Positions 45,246-55,496 are shown, counted from the stretch's first letter. The stretch: 64,000 bases of DNA from Alcaligenes faecalis (GCF_041521385.1 NZ_CP168006.1:434001-498000), one strand, 5' to 3'. The notes: generated from the sequence alone by a model not told the origin. Made by a program: numbers and translations.

Positions 45246-45340
45246 AAGCGCATCGTAGCGTAGATTAGTGCACCTGTCCAATCGGAGATTTTCAACGCAC
45301 TGGAAGTACACTTGCTTATTTTCACGCTTTCACCTTACGC

Positions 45341-46903
45341 ATGACTGCCCACCCCCCAGCATCAGGCAAGCCCAACACCTACCAGCCTTATGTGCTGCTG
45401 TATTTGTTATTCATGATTTTGTTGTGGTCCGTTTTGATGGCCATTAGCCACAAGGCGCCCGACCTGGACGGCATGGAAGAGCTGGTCTGGTCGGTCAGTT
45501 TTGAGCTGGGCTATCTGAAGCATCCGCCCTTCCCCTCATGGGTGATGGCCGCCTTGACCAGTGTGCTCGGGCGCCCGGCCTGGCTGACCTTTGCGGCAGG
45601 CATAACGGCCTCGGTACTGGGACTGTGGTTTATCTGGAAACTGGCCTGCGAGTTCCTGAATCCTGAACGCGCTTTCATGGTCTTGCTGATCAGCTCTGTC
45701 AGTATTTATTTTTCCTTGCGCGGCACCATCTTTAATCACAACACGGCCCAACTGTGGTCGGTTACCGCCGCGACCTGGCTTTTCTATCGTGCCAGCCGGG
45801 ATCAAAAACCAGCAGATTGGTTATGGCTGGGCGCGGTCGCCGCGCTGTCTACGGTCACCAAATACAGCGCCCTTATTCTATTCACCGCCTTCTTTTTGTA
45901 TTTCCTGCGCAGCGGTATGTGGCGTCAGCGACAAACCTGGGCAGGCTTGGGCTTGGCCCTGCTTACCTATGTGCTGGTCTTGTCTCCGCATCTGTACTGG
46001 TTGCTAAAGCACGATTTCGCCCCCTTCCGCTATATGGATGGTTCGCTGGAAACGCACACTCGCTGGGAGGCCTATCAGGAGCTGCTGGCTTTTAGTCTGG
46101 ACCAACTGGGGCGGCTCAGCCCCATGATAGTGGCCCTGATTGCACTGAGCGTCTGGAATCGTCGAGACCGCAAAGAGCAGGTTACGCCCGATAGCGCCCA
46201 GCCAAACCCGCAACGCTATGCCCATTCCCTCTCTAGCAGCGACAAGCAATTTCTACTGTGGGTGGGCCTGACGCCTATCGTTAGCACAGTCTTGATTTCT
46301 GCCATTATGGGTACCCGTCTGGTGGCATCCTGGGCAACAACGTTCTTTGTGCTGTATGGCTTTTTTGCCTTGTGGATCATGCACGGCAAAGACAAGATTC
46401 AGTTACGTCGCGTCGCCACTATTGTGATCGTGCTGCAAATTCTATTGGCAACGGGTTATGCCTTGGCCCGTGGCCCACTGGCCTGGTATACAGGCCGGGA
46501 TTCTCGATCCACGTTTCCCGGCCCTGAGGTGTCTGCCCTGATGCAAGCCATCTGGAAAGAACACATGCCCGGCATCCCTTTGAGCCTTGTAGTGGCGGAC
46601 ACCTGGCTGGGTGGAAACATTGCCGTTCATGCTGGGCAAGACGTCATGGTCTTTATTGATGCCGATCCTGCTGCTTCGCCCTGGTTGACTCTCCCCCAAG
46701 ACCTGCAATGCGGAGCACTGGTTGTATACAGCATCCAGACCCGTGGAGAGCCTCCGGCCCCCTTGCTCAAGCTGTACGAACAAGCGCCCATCAAGGGGCT
46801 GGCCAAGCAACGCTGGTCCTCCGAGCGCAGCCCCTTGATTGATCTGAACTGGGCAATTCTACCCGCGCACAGCAGTTGCCCCTTTTTAGCCACTACGCGC
46901 TAA
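45341..46903 (+). CDS. ArnT/PMT-like glycosyltransferase family 39 membrane protein
   Basis: A 520-residue polytopic protein with about ten hydrophobic segments. The first loop holds the catalytic acid region DLDGMEELVWSVSFELGYLK ending in HPPFPSW, as in GT39 family members that move sugars from polyprenyl phosphate onto lipid A or other acceptors. Residues 410-520 form a periplasmic tail (NIAVHAGQDVMVFIDADPAA). It stands alone between the riboswitch and a convergent LysR gene six bases away. Acceptor unknown. Confidence 0.8.
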   Translation: MTAHPPASGKPNTYQPYVLLYLLFMILLWSVLMAISHKAPDLDGMEELVWSVSFELGYLKHPPFPSWVMAALTSVLGRPAWLTFAAGITASVLGLWFIWKLACEFLNPERAFMVLLISSVSIYFSLRGTIFNHNTAQLWSVTAATWLFYRASRDQKPADWLWLGAVAALSTVTKYSALILFTAFFLYFLRSGMWRQRQTWAGLGLALLTYVLVLSPHLYWLLKHDFAPFRYMDGSLETHTRWEAYQELLAFSLDQLGRLSPMIVALIALSVWNRRDRKEQVTPDSAQPNPQRYAHSLSSSDKQFLLWVGLTPIVSTVLISAIMGTRLVASWATTFFVLYGFFALWIMHGKDKIQLRRVATIVIVLQILLATGYALARGPLAWYTGRDSRSTFPGPEVSALMQAIWKEHMPGIPLSLVVADTWLGGNIAVHAGQDVMVFIDADPAASPWLTLPQDLQCGALVVYSIQTRGEPPAPLLKLYEQAPIKGLAKQRWSSERSPLIDLNWAILPAHSSCPFLATTR

Positions 46904-46908
46904 AACGC

Positions 46909-47817
46909 TTAAATCTGCGGGTGATGCACGGGCAGTTGCTCACCCAGATAATCCAGAAAATGTCGCACTGCCGGGGCCATGCCCCGCCGGGAAGCAAACA
47001 CGGCGTGAATAATCCCCGGCAGGGGCGCCCACTGCGGCAGAACCTGCACCAGGCGCCCAGCCCTCAAGGCATCGCAACACATATAGTCAGGCAAGATGCC
47101 CACGCCTATGCCCTGCTCCACCCCTTCACGCAGGGTCAGCAAATCCGAGGCCATATAACGCGGCCTGTGCGTGACTGTCAGGCTGGCCCCTTCGGGACCA
47201 TACAATTCCCATTCGTTTTGCCCTTGACGGGCCGACATCGCCACTGTGGGCAACTTGACCAAATCTGCCGGGCCGCGCACCGGGTCGAAACGTGCCAGCA
47301 GCGCAGGCTGGGCGACCAGAATCGCCCCGGTTTCACCCAGACGCTTCACGATATAGCTGGCGCTGTCACTTAGGGTACTGCGTACCCGCAAGGCCACATC
47401 AATCCCGTCGGCTACCGGATCAACGACCCGATTGCTGACTTCTACCTCCAGCTCGACCTGGGGATAACGGATCAAGAACTGGGCGAATACGGTCGACAAG
47501 ACCGTATGGGCCAAGGTAACCGGGCAACTGATGCGCAAAAGGCCACGCGGCTCTTGCTGCACTTGCGCAACAGCGGCATAAGCCGCTTCGGCCTCGTCAC
47601 GCATGGCCTGGCAATGGCGCAGGAATACCTCTCCGGCAGGAGTCAGAGACAGGCTACGCGTCGTGCGTTGCAACAAGCGCACACCAACTTCTGCTTCCAG
47701 GCGGCTAAGACGCCGCGACACGCGCGATGGCGGCATACCCAAGTGCCGGGCGGCAGCACTGAACCCGCCGCGCTGCACCACTTCGGTAAACAACACCATG
47801 TCATTTAAGTCATACAT
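46909..47817 (-). CDS. LysR family transcriptional regulator (next to azoR)
   Basis: A 302-residue regulator with HTH DMVLFTEVVQRGGFSAAARH, LGMPPSRVSRRLSRLEAEVG, then LLRISCPVTLAHTVLSTVFA and EVSNRVVDPVADGIDVALRV typical of the quinone/azo-type LysR group. It is divergent from azoR across 125 bases and probably controls it. The effector may be a quinone or dye. Confidence 0.9.
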   Translation of the reverse strand: MYDLNDMVLFTEVVQRGGFSAAARHLGMPPSRVSRRLSRLEAEVGVRLLQRTTRSLSLTPAGEVFLRHCQAMRDEAEAAYAAVAQVQQEPRGLLRISCPVTLAHTVLSTVFAQFLIRYPQVELEVEVSNRVVDPVADGIDVALRVRSTLSDSASYIVKRLGETGAILVAQPALLARFDPVRGPADLVKLPTVAMSARQGQNEWELYGPEGASLTVTHRPRYMASDLLTLREGVEQGIGVGILPDYMCCDALRAGRLVQVLPQWAPLPGIIHAVFASRRGMAPAVRHFLDYLGEQLPVHHPQI

Positions 47818-47942
47818 ACAGGGATGTTTTCCAGAATTACAGACAAAATTAGAACAATCTTTCTCAGAAAAACCGGCTTATCAAAGGTATGGGTATCAAA
47901 CATAATGACACCATTCCTTGATTACTTTGGACAACAGACATC

Positions 47943-48569
47943 ATGAAACTGCTACACGTAGACTCCAGCATCACCGGCGCCAACTCCGTTTCCCGCGAAC
48001 TTTCGCAATTTGTAGTGGATCAGTTGCGCCAGCAAAACGATCAAGTCCACGTGGAGCATATCGATCTGGCCCTGAACCCACCACCCCACTTCTCGGCTGA
48101 CTCCCTGGGCATGCGTCTGGGTCTGGACCCCGCCACACTGAACGAGCGTCAACGCGCCGAGAACGCCATCACCGAACAATACCTGAACCAGTTTCTGGCC
48201 TCGGACGTCATTGTGATTGGTGCCCCCTTCTATAACTTCACCATCCCCAGTCAACTGAAAGCCTGGATGGACCGTCTGGCTCAAGCTGGTCGCACCTTCC
48301 GTTACACCAGCAATGGCCCGGAAGGTCTGGCGGGCGACAAAACGGTTTACCTGGTTCTAAGTCGTGGTGGCATCTACTCCGAGTCGGAACAAGGCCGGGC
48401 CATGGAACACCAGGAAAGCTATCTGCGCGTGATGTTCGGTTTCATGGGGGTGACCGACCTGCGTATTGTGTACGCCGAAGGTCTGGGCAAGAGCCCAGAG
48501 CTACGTGATCAGATTGTAGAAAATGCCAAAGCCAGTGTCAGTGCCTTGCTGGAAAAGAGCACAGCCTAA
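47943..48569 (+). CDS. azoR: FMN-dependent NADH-azoreductase / quinone reductase
   Basis: A 208-residue flavodoxin-like enzyme: the FMN loop SSITGANSVSRELSQFVVDQ at about 9-28, the dimer block IVIGAPFYNFTIPSQLKAWM, and the SRGGIYSESEQGRAMEHQES loop. It reduces azo bonds and quinones with two electrons. A divergent LysR gene points to induction by these. It is closed by a strong terminator. Confidence 0.93.
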   Translation: MKLLHVDSSITGANSVSRELSQFVVDQLRQQNDQVHVEHIDLALNPPPHFSADSLGMRLGLDPATLNERQRAENAITEQYLNQFLASDVIVIGAPFYNFTIPSQLKAWMDRLAQAGRTFRYTSNGPEGLAGDKTVYLVLSRGGIYSESEQGRAMEHQESYLRVMFGFMGVTDLRIVYAEGLGKSPELRDQIVENAKASVSALLEKSTA

Positions 48570-48633
48570 AATAGACGCGCTCCCAGTCAATCCGACCGCA
48601 ACGCGAAATCCTTCACGCGGCATCGCCCAACCC

Positions 48634-48674
48634 CCGCCAGACTGCGACCTCGATCCAGTCTGGCGGTGCTTTTT
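48634..48674 (+). terminator. Intrinsic terminator after azoR
   Basis: CCGCCAGACTG (48634-48644) and CAGTCTGGCGG (48656-48666), perfect 11-base arms, then TGCTTTTT. Confidence 0.92.
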
Positions 48675-48783
48675 AGGCATCCGGCTTCTTATTCCGGCTC
48701 GCTCTTGCTGCCAGGCGCGAAAACGAAGGCATGAACAGGCTAAGCTCGACATGACACCATTCAGTGCCATCGACGGAACAACA

Positions 48784-48812
48784 AAAAAAGGGCCTATACA
48801 TGGCCCTTTATC
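48784..48812 (-). terminator. Intrinsic terminator after ribA
   Basis: AAAGGGCC-ATGTATA-GGCCCTTT followed by TTTTTGTT on the minus strand; it lies about 75 bases beyond the ribA stop. Confidence 0.85.
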
Positions 48813-48887
48813 CTAAGCGCGCCAGGTTTAGCCAAGTGATCCCTGACCCTGTGCAGGTACCCACTTGGCGTCAGGCTCGCCCCGTAC

Positions 48888-49559
48888 CTATTCGTCCGTT
48901 TCCAGCCAATGGCCCAAACGCAGACGCTTGGTATTCAGGTAAGCCTCGTTAAAGGGATTACCTTCAATTTGGTGCGGCACGCGCTCCACCACATCAATGC
49001 CGATGTCCTGCAAGGTTTTTACCTTGCGCGGATTATTGGTCATCAGACGCAATTTCTGGATACCGACGTGCTCGAGCATATCCTTACAAATATCGTAGCG
49101 ACGCATGTCAGCCGGAAAACCCAACTTTTCGTTGGCTTCCACCGTATCAGCACCCTGATCTTGCAGGTTATAGGCACGGATCTTGTTCACCAGACCAATG
49201 CCTCGCCCTTCCTGTCGTAAATACATCAAGGCACCACGGCCTGCCGTAGCAATACGCTCCAGTGCCAGTTGCAACTGAGGGCCACAATCGCAGCGCAGAC
49301 TGAACAGGGCGTCACCTGTCAGACACTCGGAGTGGACACGGGCCAGGACCGGCTCGCCGTTGGCCACATCCCCCAGGGTCAACAAGACGTGTTCTTTTTG
49401 ATTACTGCGCTCTACAAATACATGGATTTGAAATACGGCCCACGGCGTGGGCAAACGGCTGGAGCTGACGTAGTCCAATAAAGCGCCGGGTTTGGCCTGC
49501 TGGGCAACCAGCGTAGAGTCCGATTCTGACGCCAGTGCGGCATCCGGGATGGATTGCAT
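48888..49559 (-). CDS. ribA: GTP cyclohydrolase II
   Basis: A 223-residue riboflavin enzyme. Cys ligands for zinc in [20 protein letters not shown], the active-site Arg/Gly loop [20 protein letters not shown], and the substrate block [20 protein letters not shown], all standard for RibA. The start [12 protein letters not shown] is at 49557-49559; an upstream extension reads poorly and has no ribosome site. It stands alone with its own terminator and is not fused to DHBP synthase. Confidence 0.93.
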   Translation of the reverse strand: MQSIPDAALASESDSTLVAQQAKPGALLDYVSSSRLPTPWAVFQIHVFVERSNQKEHVLLTLGDVANGEPVLARVHSECLTGDALFSLRCDCGPQLQLALERIATAGRGALMYLRQEGRGIGLVNKIRAYNLQDQGADTVEANEKLGFPADMRRYDICKDMLEHVGIQKLRLMTNNPRKVKTLQDIGIDVVERVPHQIEGNPFNEAYLNTKRLRLGHWLETDE

Positions 49560-49869
49560 AATGAGTCTCTGCTGCAACGAAGAAATGCGGCTTGGCCCCA
49601 TCCGGGGCAATCTAGCAATGATAGCCCAATTCAGCCTGTTTCTTTCAGCTTGGGACAAGATGCTTTTCAGGGCTAACTGCCGCTCTTTGCCCATGACACA
49701 GAAATGACATAGTCACCTTATGTGCCTATCCTTATAGCGAAAAATTCTGCTATCCGGTATTCTACGCAACAAGAAAATACATAAAATGTTATGGAATTTA
49801 CAAATACAGACTATCTATGGCATCTTGTGTTGTTCACTGAGCCCTGATCACCTTCAAAGCTGATGAATC
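49560..49869. other. Divergent region ribA / exported protein gene
   Basis: These 310 bases show no gene and no FMN riboswitch that I could recognise. The right half is AT-rich and will contain the promoter for the gene at 49870. Confidence 0.6.
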
Positions 49870-50382
49870 ATGCCTGCCCTTAAGGCCTTTATCCGCCACC
49901 TTGTCCTTGGGCTTACTTTAGCCCTGCAAGCGTTTGTCGCCCATGGCGCGGCAAGCCAGGTCTGGCCTCAACCTCCCTCACAGCTCAGTCTGGATAGCCC
50001 CTACGGCACCCTGCAGGTAAGCCAAAGCGATTATGTCTACGAAGCGCAGTTGCAACTGGACGCAAAGACCATTGAGCCAGAGCTAAAAGGGATGATCAAT
50101 ATCCCCTACGCTTTCAAGCAAGCCAACAATCAAACGGCCCTAATTTCCGTCGACAAGGGCCTGGGTGCTTGCTCGATCAATTACCACTGGGTCACCGTCT
50201 CGTCCAAGGGTTATACCGTCTCGCCAGCCTTTGGCTCATGCAACGCAAAAATCCGGGTACGCCATCATGGCCGAACCCTGATTATGGAAACGCCCAGTCG
50301 GGACAATCCGGCCATGATTGACGAATACCGATACGATGGGCGCAAAATCAGTTTGCGCAAGCGCCGCCAAAGCACGCAATAA
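49870..50382 (+). CDS. Secreted protein of unknown function
   Basis: A 170-residue exported protein. A signal peptide (about 1-26, ending VAHGAASQ) precedes a mature domain rich in beta strands, with two Cys (in GACSINYHW and GSCNAKIRV) likely to form a disulfide. The C-terminal tail is basic (RKISLRKRRQSTQ). I do not recognise a family. It stands about 80 bases before the cytochrome b561 gene and might be linked. Confidence 0.7.
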   Translation: MPALKAFIRHLVLGLTLALQAFVAHGAASQVWPQPPSQLSLDSPYGTLQVSQSDYVYEAQLQLDAKTIEPELKGMINIPYAFKQANNQTALISVDKGLGACSINYHWVTVSSKGYTVSPAFGSCNAKIRVRHHGRTLIMETPSRDNPAMIDEYRYDGRKISLRKRRQSTQ

Positions 50383-50460
50383 GGGGAACCCACAAGGAAT
50401 AGCGGACTCAAACGGAACACTGACTATAATCAGATGTCTACGTCTCTCCGGATTTTCCCT

Positions 50461-51159
50461 ATGCAAGCCTCCTCGACTCGCCCTTTACTCATCTGGGATT
50501 TACCCACCCGTTTGTTCCACTGGCTGCTGGTCATCAGCATTGTGGGCTGTTTTGTGACAATCAAAGTTGGCGGGCTGTGGATGGATTGGCACGTACGCTT
50601 TGGTCTGCTGGCGCTGGGACTGCTGGCCTTCCGACTGGTCTGGGGCTTGATCGGTGGCTACTACTCCCGCTTTAGCCACTTCTTTCCCAATCCAGTACGC
50701 AGCCTGCGCTATCTGCGCGACAAGCCCGCGATCTATCCGGGCCACAACCCGGTCGGTGCCTGGTCTGTCTGGATCATGCTGATTGTGTTTGGTTTTCAGG
50801 CTGTCTCGGGCCTGTTTGCCAATGACGACATTTTCACGACAGGCCCTCTGGCCTATCTGAGCAGCGACTGGTCCAAAACCCTGACCGGCCTGCACAAAGC
50901 CAACGAATGGATCATGCTGGCCATTATCGGCTTGCATATCCTGGCTATTTTTCTGTATCGCGTCCTGGGTGGTCAGAAATTAACCAGCGTCATGGTCAAG
51001 GGCAGCATGCCCGTACCCAGTGAGCCTGCGCTGCCTGCCAGCAAAGACAACTGGAAAACCCGTTTACTCGCTCTGCTCATCGCCGGGCTGATTGCCTGGG
51101 GCGTGTACTGGATCACCGGCTTGGCACCGGTAGGTGGCGGCATGGACGATTTTATGTAA
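50461..51159 (+). CDS. Cytochrome b561 family protein
   Basis: A 232-residue b-type cytochrome with four to five helices. His residues for heme: DLPTRLFHWLLVISIVGC (first), MDWHVRFGLLALGLLAFRLV, LTGLHKANEWIMLAIIGLHI with paired His in the last helix. It moves electrons between quinone and periplasmic acceptors. An upstream ATG at 50434 sits on the likely start site of transcription (TATAAT at 50425-50430), so I chose ATG 50461; either may be used. Cytochrome c' partners occur elsewhere in the window (56859). Confidence 0.85.
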   Translation: MQASSTRPLLIWDLPTRLFHWLLVISIVGCFVTIKVGGLWMDWHVRFGLLALGLLAFRLVWGLIGGYYSRFSHFFPNPVRSLRYLRDKPAIYPGHNPVGAWSVWIMLIVFGFQAVSGLFANDDIFTTGPLAYLSSDWSKTLTGLHKANEWIMLAIIGLHILAIFLYRVLGGQKLTSVMVKGSMPVPSEPALPASKDNWKTRLLALLIAGLIAWGVYWITGLAPVGGGMDDFM

Positions 51160-51166
51160 ACCCGAC

Positions 51167-51201
51167 TTATCCCCAAAAGCTGTGAATAAACCTGGGGATA
51201 A
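51167..51201. repeat. Cluster of DnaA-box-like 9-mers after cytochrome b561
   Basis: TTATCCCCA (51167-51175), TGTGAATAA (51181-51189, reverse of TTATTCACA, a perfect TTATNCACA box) and TGGGGATAA (51193-51201) lie in 35 bases, facing alternately. Confidence 0.5.
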
Positions 51202-51311
51202 TACGGGGACTGTTTGGCCTAGGCCGCATTTTTACTAGCCGTCTTTTAAACTGGATGGTGACTAGCCGCTTGAGCACGGTCTGCACAAAAGGGAACTAGC
51301 CCAAGCCATGA

Positions 51312-52958
51312 TCAGCGCCGTCGCCAAAATCCCCACAAGACCAGCACCAAGCCCAACACGGCCGCCACTAAACCGGCCCAGCTAAAAATAGTCAGTCCCA
51401 ACCAAGCGGGGCCGCGTGTTACCAGCACCGGCCCCAGAATCAGCACAAAAGCTGCCGTTACAATCGCAATTGCCAGACGGGTAGCCGCTTTTTCCAGCGA
51501 TGAAGCCAAACGAGGCATACCTTCGATTTGAATGCGCGCGGAAATCTTGCCCTGCCGGACACGATGCATCAGCAAACGCAGCAATTGAGGCGCATCCATA
51601 GCCAGTTGGCGAGACTCCAGCAAGCTGCGTTGCAAGTCCGCATAAACACGGCGAGGCGCATACTGCTTGCGCATCAAGGCCAGGATAACCGGTTGTGCGA
51701 CCTCGACCACATCAAACTGCGGGTCCAGCCGTTTCAACACCCCATCTGCTGTGATAAAGGCCTTGAACAACAACGCCAGATCGGGCGGCAGAATCAAATG
51801 GTTCTCACGCGCCAAAGTCATAAAGTCCAGCAAAGCCGCTGAAATGGACAAGAGCCCACTACTTTGTCGGGCGACATAACGCTGGGCACTTTCCTCCAGC
51901 CGGCTCCAATCGAAATCTTCCGCACCAGACCAGTCCAGCAAGGTGGTGGCCACCCCATCGGCCTGCCCATCCACAATCGCACGCAATAAAACCAGCAATT
52001 GCTGACGACGACGTTCCGTCAAATGGCCCACCAAACCAAAATCAATAAAGGCAAGCTTATTGCCGGGTAGCGCCATCATGTTGCCAGGGTGCGGGTCAGC
52101 ATGAAACAGCCCATCCTCCAGAACCATATGTAAAAAGGCCAAGGCCCCTCGACGAGCCAGCAAGGGTCGATCCACTTCGAGAGCTTGCAGTTGCCCCTCT
52201 TGAGTCGGCGAGACTCCAGGCACAAATTCCTGAACCATGACCGTGGCGCTGGTCCACTCCATATAAACACGCGGCACCACAATATCGTTAAAGGGCTGCA
52301 TATTCTCGCGCACCGCCAGGGTGTTGGCCGCTTCGCGTGTAAAGTCCAGCTCATCGGCCATGGCTTCGGCCAAGGCACGCACAATATCGTAAGGGCGATA
52401 CTCGGGCAGCAAACCTTGCTGCTGCACCAAGCGGGCAATCTGTTTCAGCAAACGCAGGTCAGCCTGAATCAAGGGCTCCAGACCGGGGCGCTGTACTTTC
52501 ACCACCACGTCAGTACCATCGCGTAAACAGGCACGATACACTTGCGCCATAGAAGCCGAGGCCAGCACCTGAGTATCAAAACGCGCAAAGGCCTGCCCGA
52601 CTGTCTGGCCTAAAGCCTGCTCCAACTCGGGCCGAATAGCCTCCCAAGGCACCGGCGCAGCATGGCCCTGCAGCTTTTCCAACTCCTGGGTCCATTCCAA
52701 TGGCAACAAGTCATTGCGTGTGGCTAGAATCTGACCGAGCTTGATGAAGGTCGGCCCCAGCTCTTCCAGGGCACGTCGCAAGCGTTCGGGCGCAGAGCGT
52801 TCGGGCATTTCAGTCGCCACCGAAGTTTTGTTGCCAGGCAGCAGCTCCGACAAGCCCAGGCGATGCATCACATCCCCGATCCCGTATCGAGCAATGACCG
52901 CTCCGATGGCACGCACGCGCGCATGGTCGCGCAAGGCCAACAAGGTTCCTCCCAACAT
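51312..52958 (-). CDS. ubiB: UbiB/ABC1 atypical kinase for ubiquinone synthesis
   Basis: A 548-residue protein kinase-like ATPase. Key blocks: KxGQ in TFIKLGQILATRNDLLP, AMAQV in LASASMAQVYRA, VVKVQRPG, then the catalytic HADPHPGN and DFG in FIDFGLVGHL. Two transmembrane helices (about 495-545) anchor it. UbiB is needed for ubiquinone production, probably by extracting lipid precursors. The ATG is preceded by GGAGAG at good spacing. DnaA-box-like sequences flank the gene on both sides. Confidence 0.93.
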   Translation of the reverse strand: MLGGTLLALRDHARVRAIGAVIARYGIGDVMHRLGLSELLPGNKTSVATEMPERSAPERLRRALEELGPTFIKLGQILATRNDLLPLEWTQELEKLQGHAAPVPWEAIRPELEQALGQTVGQAFARFDTQVLASASMAQVYRACLRDGTDVVVKVQRPGLEPLIQADLRLLKQIARLVQQQGLLPEYRPYDIVRALAEAMADELDFTREAANTLAVRENMQPFNDIVVPRVYMEWTSATVMVQEFVPGVSPTQEGQLQALEVDRPLLARRGALAFLHMVLEDGLFHADPHPGNMMALPGNKLAFIDFGLVGHLTERRRQQLLVLLRAIVDGQADGVATTLLDWSGAEDFDWSRLEESAQRYVARQSSGLLSISAALLDFMTLARENHLILPPDLALLFKAFITADGVLKRLDPQFDVVEVAQPVILALMRKQYAPRRVYADLQRSLLESRQLAMDAPQLLRLLMHRVRQGKISARIQIEGMPRLASSLEKAATRLAIAIVTAAFVLILGPVLVTRGPAWLGLTIFSWAGLVAAVLGLVLVLWGFWRRR

Positions 52959-53021
52959 ACTCGCTCTCCAGTAGGGTACGCCCTGAGAAAAGTAGCATAC
53001 CGCAGCGTCCGAATGACTTAC

Positions 53022-53038
53022 TTATCCACTTATCCACA
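53022..53038. repeat. Tandem DnaA boxes upstream of ubiB
   Basis: TTATCCACT (53022-53030) and TTATCCACA (53030-53038, the R1 consensus) overlap by one base, 64 bases upstream of the ubiB start codon. Confidence 0.55.
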
Positions 53039-53222
53039 TTTTCAGTGGGCAAGCTCGGGGATAGCCCTTGGACAAGTCACATTAAGCCAAGCAATTCAAT
53101 AACTTGTCATGGCGGAGTAATTAACGCCCCCTTCGCTTTAGAAGATGACAAGAATCGAAAACGCCCCTGCTTTGGCCTGCAAATCAGAGTACATTGACGT
53201 TTTCAAATTCAAGGAGAGCGTG

Positions 53223-54077
53223 ATGCGTCTGGATAAATCTCGCTCCAGCCGTAATGTCGAGGACCGCCGTGCCAATGGGCCTCGCCTGGGCGGCGGCAAA
53301 ATCGGCTTGGGGACAATCGTGCTGGCCCTGGTGGCCCTATACTTTGGGGTCGACCCCAATGTGGTGCTGAACCTGGCCGATGGCCCCACCAGCACCCCGC
53401 AATCTCAGCCTGTCGCCGCCTCAGATGCGCAAGGTCAAACCATTGCCAAAATTCTGGGTGAAACCGAAGATGTCTGGCGTGATGTTTTTGCCAAGCAAAC
53501 CAATGGCAGCTACCGCGACCCGGTACTGGTTCTATATCGCGGCGCCACCCCTACAGCTTGCGGTACAGGTCAGTCGGCCATGGGCCCGTTTTACTGCCCT
53601 GCCGATCAAAAGCTCTATATAGACTTGGGCTTTTTCACCGAGATGGAGCAAAAGATGGGCGTCAAAGGCGACTTTGCCCCCGCCTACGTGATTGCACATG
53701 AAGTTGGCCACCACGTTCAGAATCAATTAGGCATGATGCGCCGTGTAGATGAGGCCCGTCGCAGTGGTTCGGCCTCGCAAGCCCGTCAAGCGTCGGTACG
53801 TCTTGAACTACAGGCTGACTGCTACGCCGGCATCTGGGCCAATCACGCAGATGCACAACGCCAGATTCTGGAACCAGGCGATATCCGTTCCGCGCTAGAC
53901 GCGGCTCAAGCCGTAGGCGATGACACCTTGCAAAAGCAATCGCAAGGCTACGTGGTTCCCGACTCCTTTACCCATGGCAGCGCGCAACAACGCATGGCCT
54001 GGTTCATGCAAGGCTATAAAACCGGACAGTTGAAAATGTGCGATACCTTTACACGCCCAGATCCAGCTTTTCAATAA
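53223..54077 (+). CDS. Neutral zinc metallopeptidase, YpfJ family
   Basis: A 284-residue protein starting MRLDKSRSSRNVEDRRANGP with AAGGAG before it. A single hydrophobic segment (KIGLGTIVLALVALYFGVD, about 25-43) anchors it, then the peptidase domain with the zinc site AHEVGHHVQNQLG and a downstream LQADCYAGIWANHA block (Asp/Glu ligand). The family is widespread but the substrate is unknown. It lies directly before the tRNA-Lys gene. Confidence 0.9.
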   Translation: MRLDKSRSSRNVEDRRANGPRLGGGKIGLGTIVLALVALYFGVDPNVVLNLADGPTSTPQSQPVAASDAQGQTIAKILGETEDVWRDVFAKQTNGSYRDPVLVLYRGATPTACGTGQSAMGPFYCPADQKLYIDLGFFTEMEQKMGVKGDFAPAYVIAHEVGHHVQNQLGMMRRVDEARRSGSASQARQASVRLELQADCYAGIWANHADAQRQILEPGDIRSALDAAQAVGDDTLQKQSQGYVVPDSFTHGSAQQRMAWFMQGYKTGQLKMCDTFTRPDPAFQ

Positions 54078-54100
54078 ACGTAAAATTATGTAACCCAACC

Positions 54101-54128
54101 TTGTACTGAATAATTTCCGTTCTATAAT
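54101..54128 (+). promoter_or_regulatory. Promoter of tRNA-Lys
   Basis: TTGTAC (54101-54106), 16-base spacer, TATAAT (54123-54128), followed by a T/C-rich start region and the tRNA 22 bases later. Confidence 0.75.
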
Positions 54129-54149
54129 CTTTTTCTTCGCAGGGAACAG

Positions 54150-54225
54150 GGGTCGTTAGCTCAGTTGGTAGAGCACTGGACTCTTAATCCATTGGTCGAC
54201 AGTTCGAGTCTGTCACGACCCACCA
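54150..54225 (+). tRNA. tRNA-Lys (anticodon CTT)
   Basis: A 76-base cloverleaf: acceptor GGGTCGT/ACGACCC, D arm TAGCTCAGTTGGTAGAGCA, anticodon loop CTCTTAA with CTT, T arm CAGTTCGAGTCTG, and encoded CCA. Reads AAG (and AAA poorly). Confidence 0.97.
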
Positions 54226-54262
54226 AATATCCTGCTGATTGCAAGAGTGTTAACGGTAAGTT

Positions 54263-54294
54263 TTGCTCCGCAAAATGTACCTTGCTCCGCAAAA
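54263..54294. repeat. Direct repeats of a small hairpin after tRNA-Lys
   Basis: TTGCTCCGCAAAA occurs at 54263-54275 and 54282-54294; each copy folds as TTTTGC-TCC-GCAAAA or TTGC-TCC-GCAA. The function is unknown; it may be a processing element of the tRNA transcript before its terminator. Confidence 0.55.
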
Positions 54295-54303
54295 AAGCAT
54301 TTT

Positions 54304-54328
54304 AGCCCGCCTTTGTGCGGGCTTTTTT
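54304..54328 (+). terminator. Terminator of the tRNA-Lys transcript
   Basis: AGCCCGC-CTTTGT-GCGGGCT followed by TTTTTG; perfect seven-base arms. Confidence 0.9.
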
Positions 54329-54456
54329 GCCTCCAGACGCAACGATCCAGCACACCGCTGCCCCGATTTGGCTTGCCCATTTTCTAGTCATCATTGTTTA
54401 CTTCGCCGACCAGAAAAACCCGCTAGGCTAACAGATCATTCAAATCAGGAGAGCTC

Positions 54457-54579
54457 ATGCTGATTGCTATTGATCCAACCAAGGCCCCCGACACCACGCC
54501 ACCGGGCAAAACACCCAACCCTGAACCTGATCCGAAGAAAATCCCGGGCAATGAGCCGCCTGGCAAAACCAGGAACTGA
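54457..54579 (+). CDS. Candidate 40-residue proline-rich small protein
   Basis: ATG at 54457 follows AGGAG by a good spacing and opens a 40-codon frame: MLIAIDPTKAPDTTPPGKTP, then NPEPDPKKIPGNEPPGKTRN. It contains PPGKT twice, many Pro, and no membrane segment. It is too short for standard gene calls. There is no transcript evidence; the clear ribosome site and repeat inside the peptide support it. Confidence 0.4.
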   Translation: MLIAIDPTKAPDTTPPGKTPNPEPDPKKIPGNEPPGKTRN

Positions 54580-55482
<903 letters not shown>

Positions 55483-55496
55483 TCGGAGACTCCATC

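Noticed and set aside
51167..53038. Chromosome origin oriC
   Set aside because: No dnaA, dnaN or rpmH gene and no AT-rich unwinding region; only a few 9-mers.
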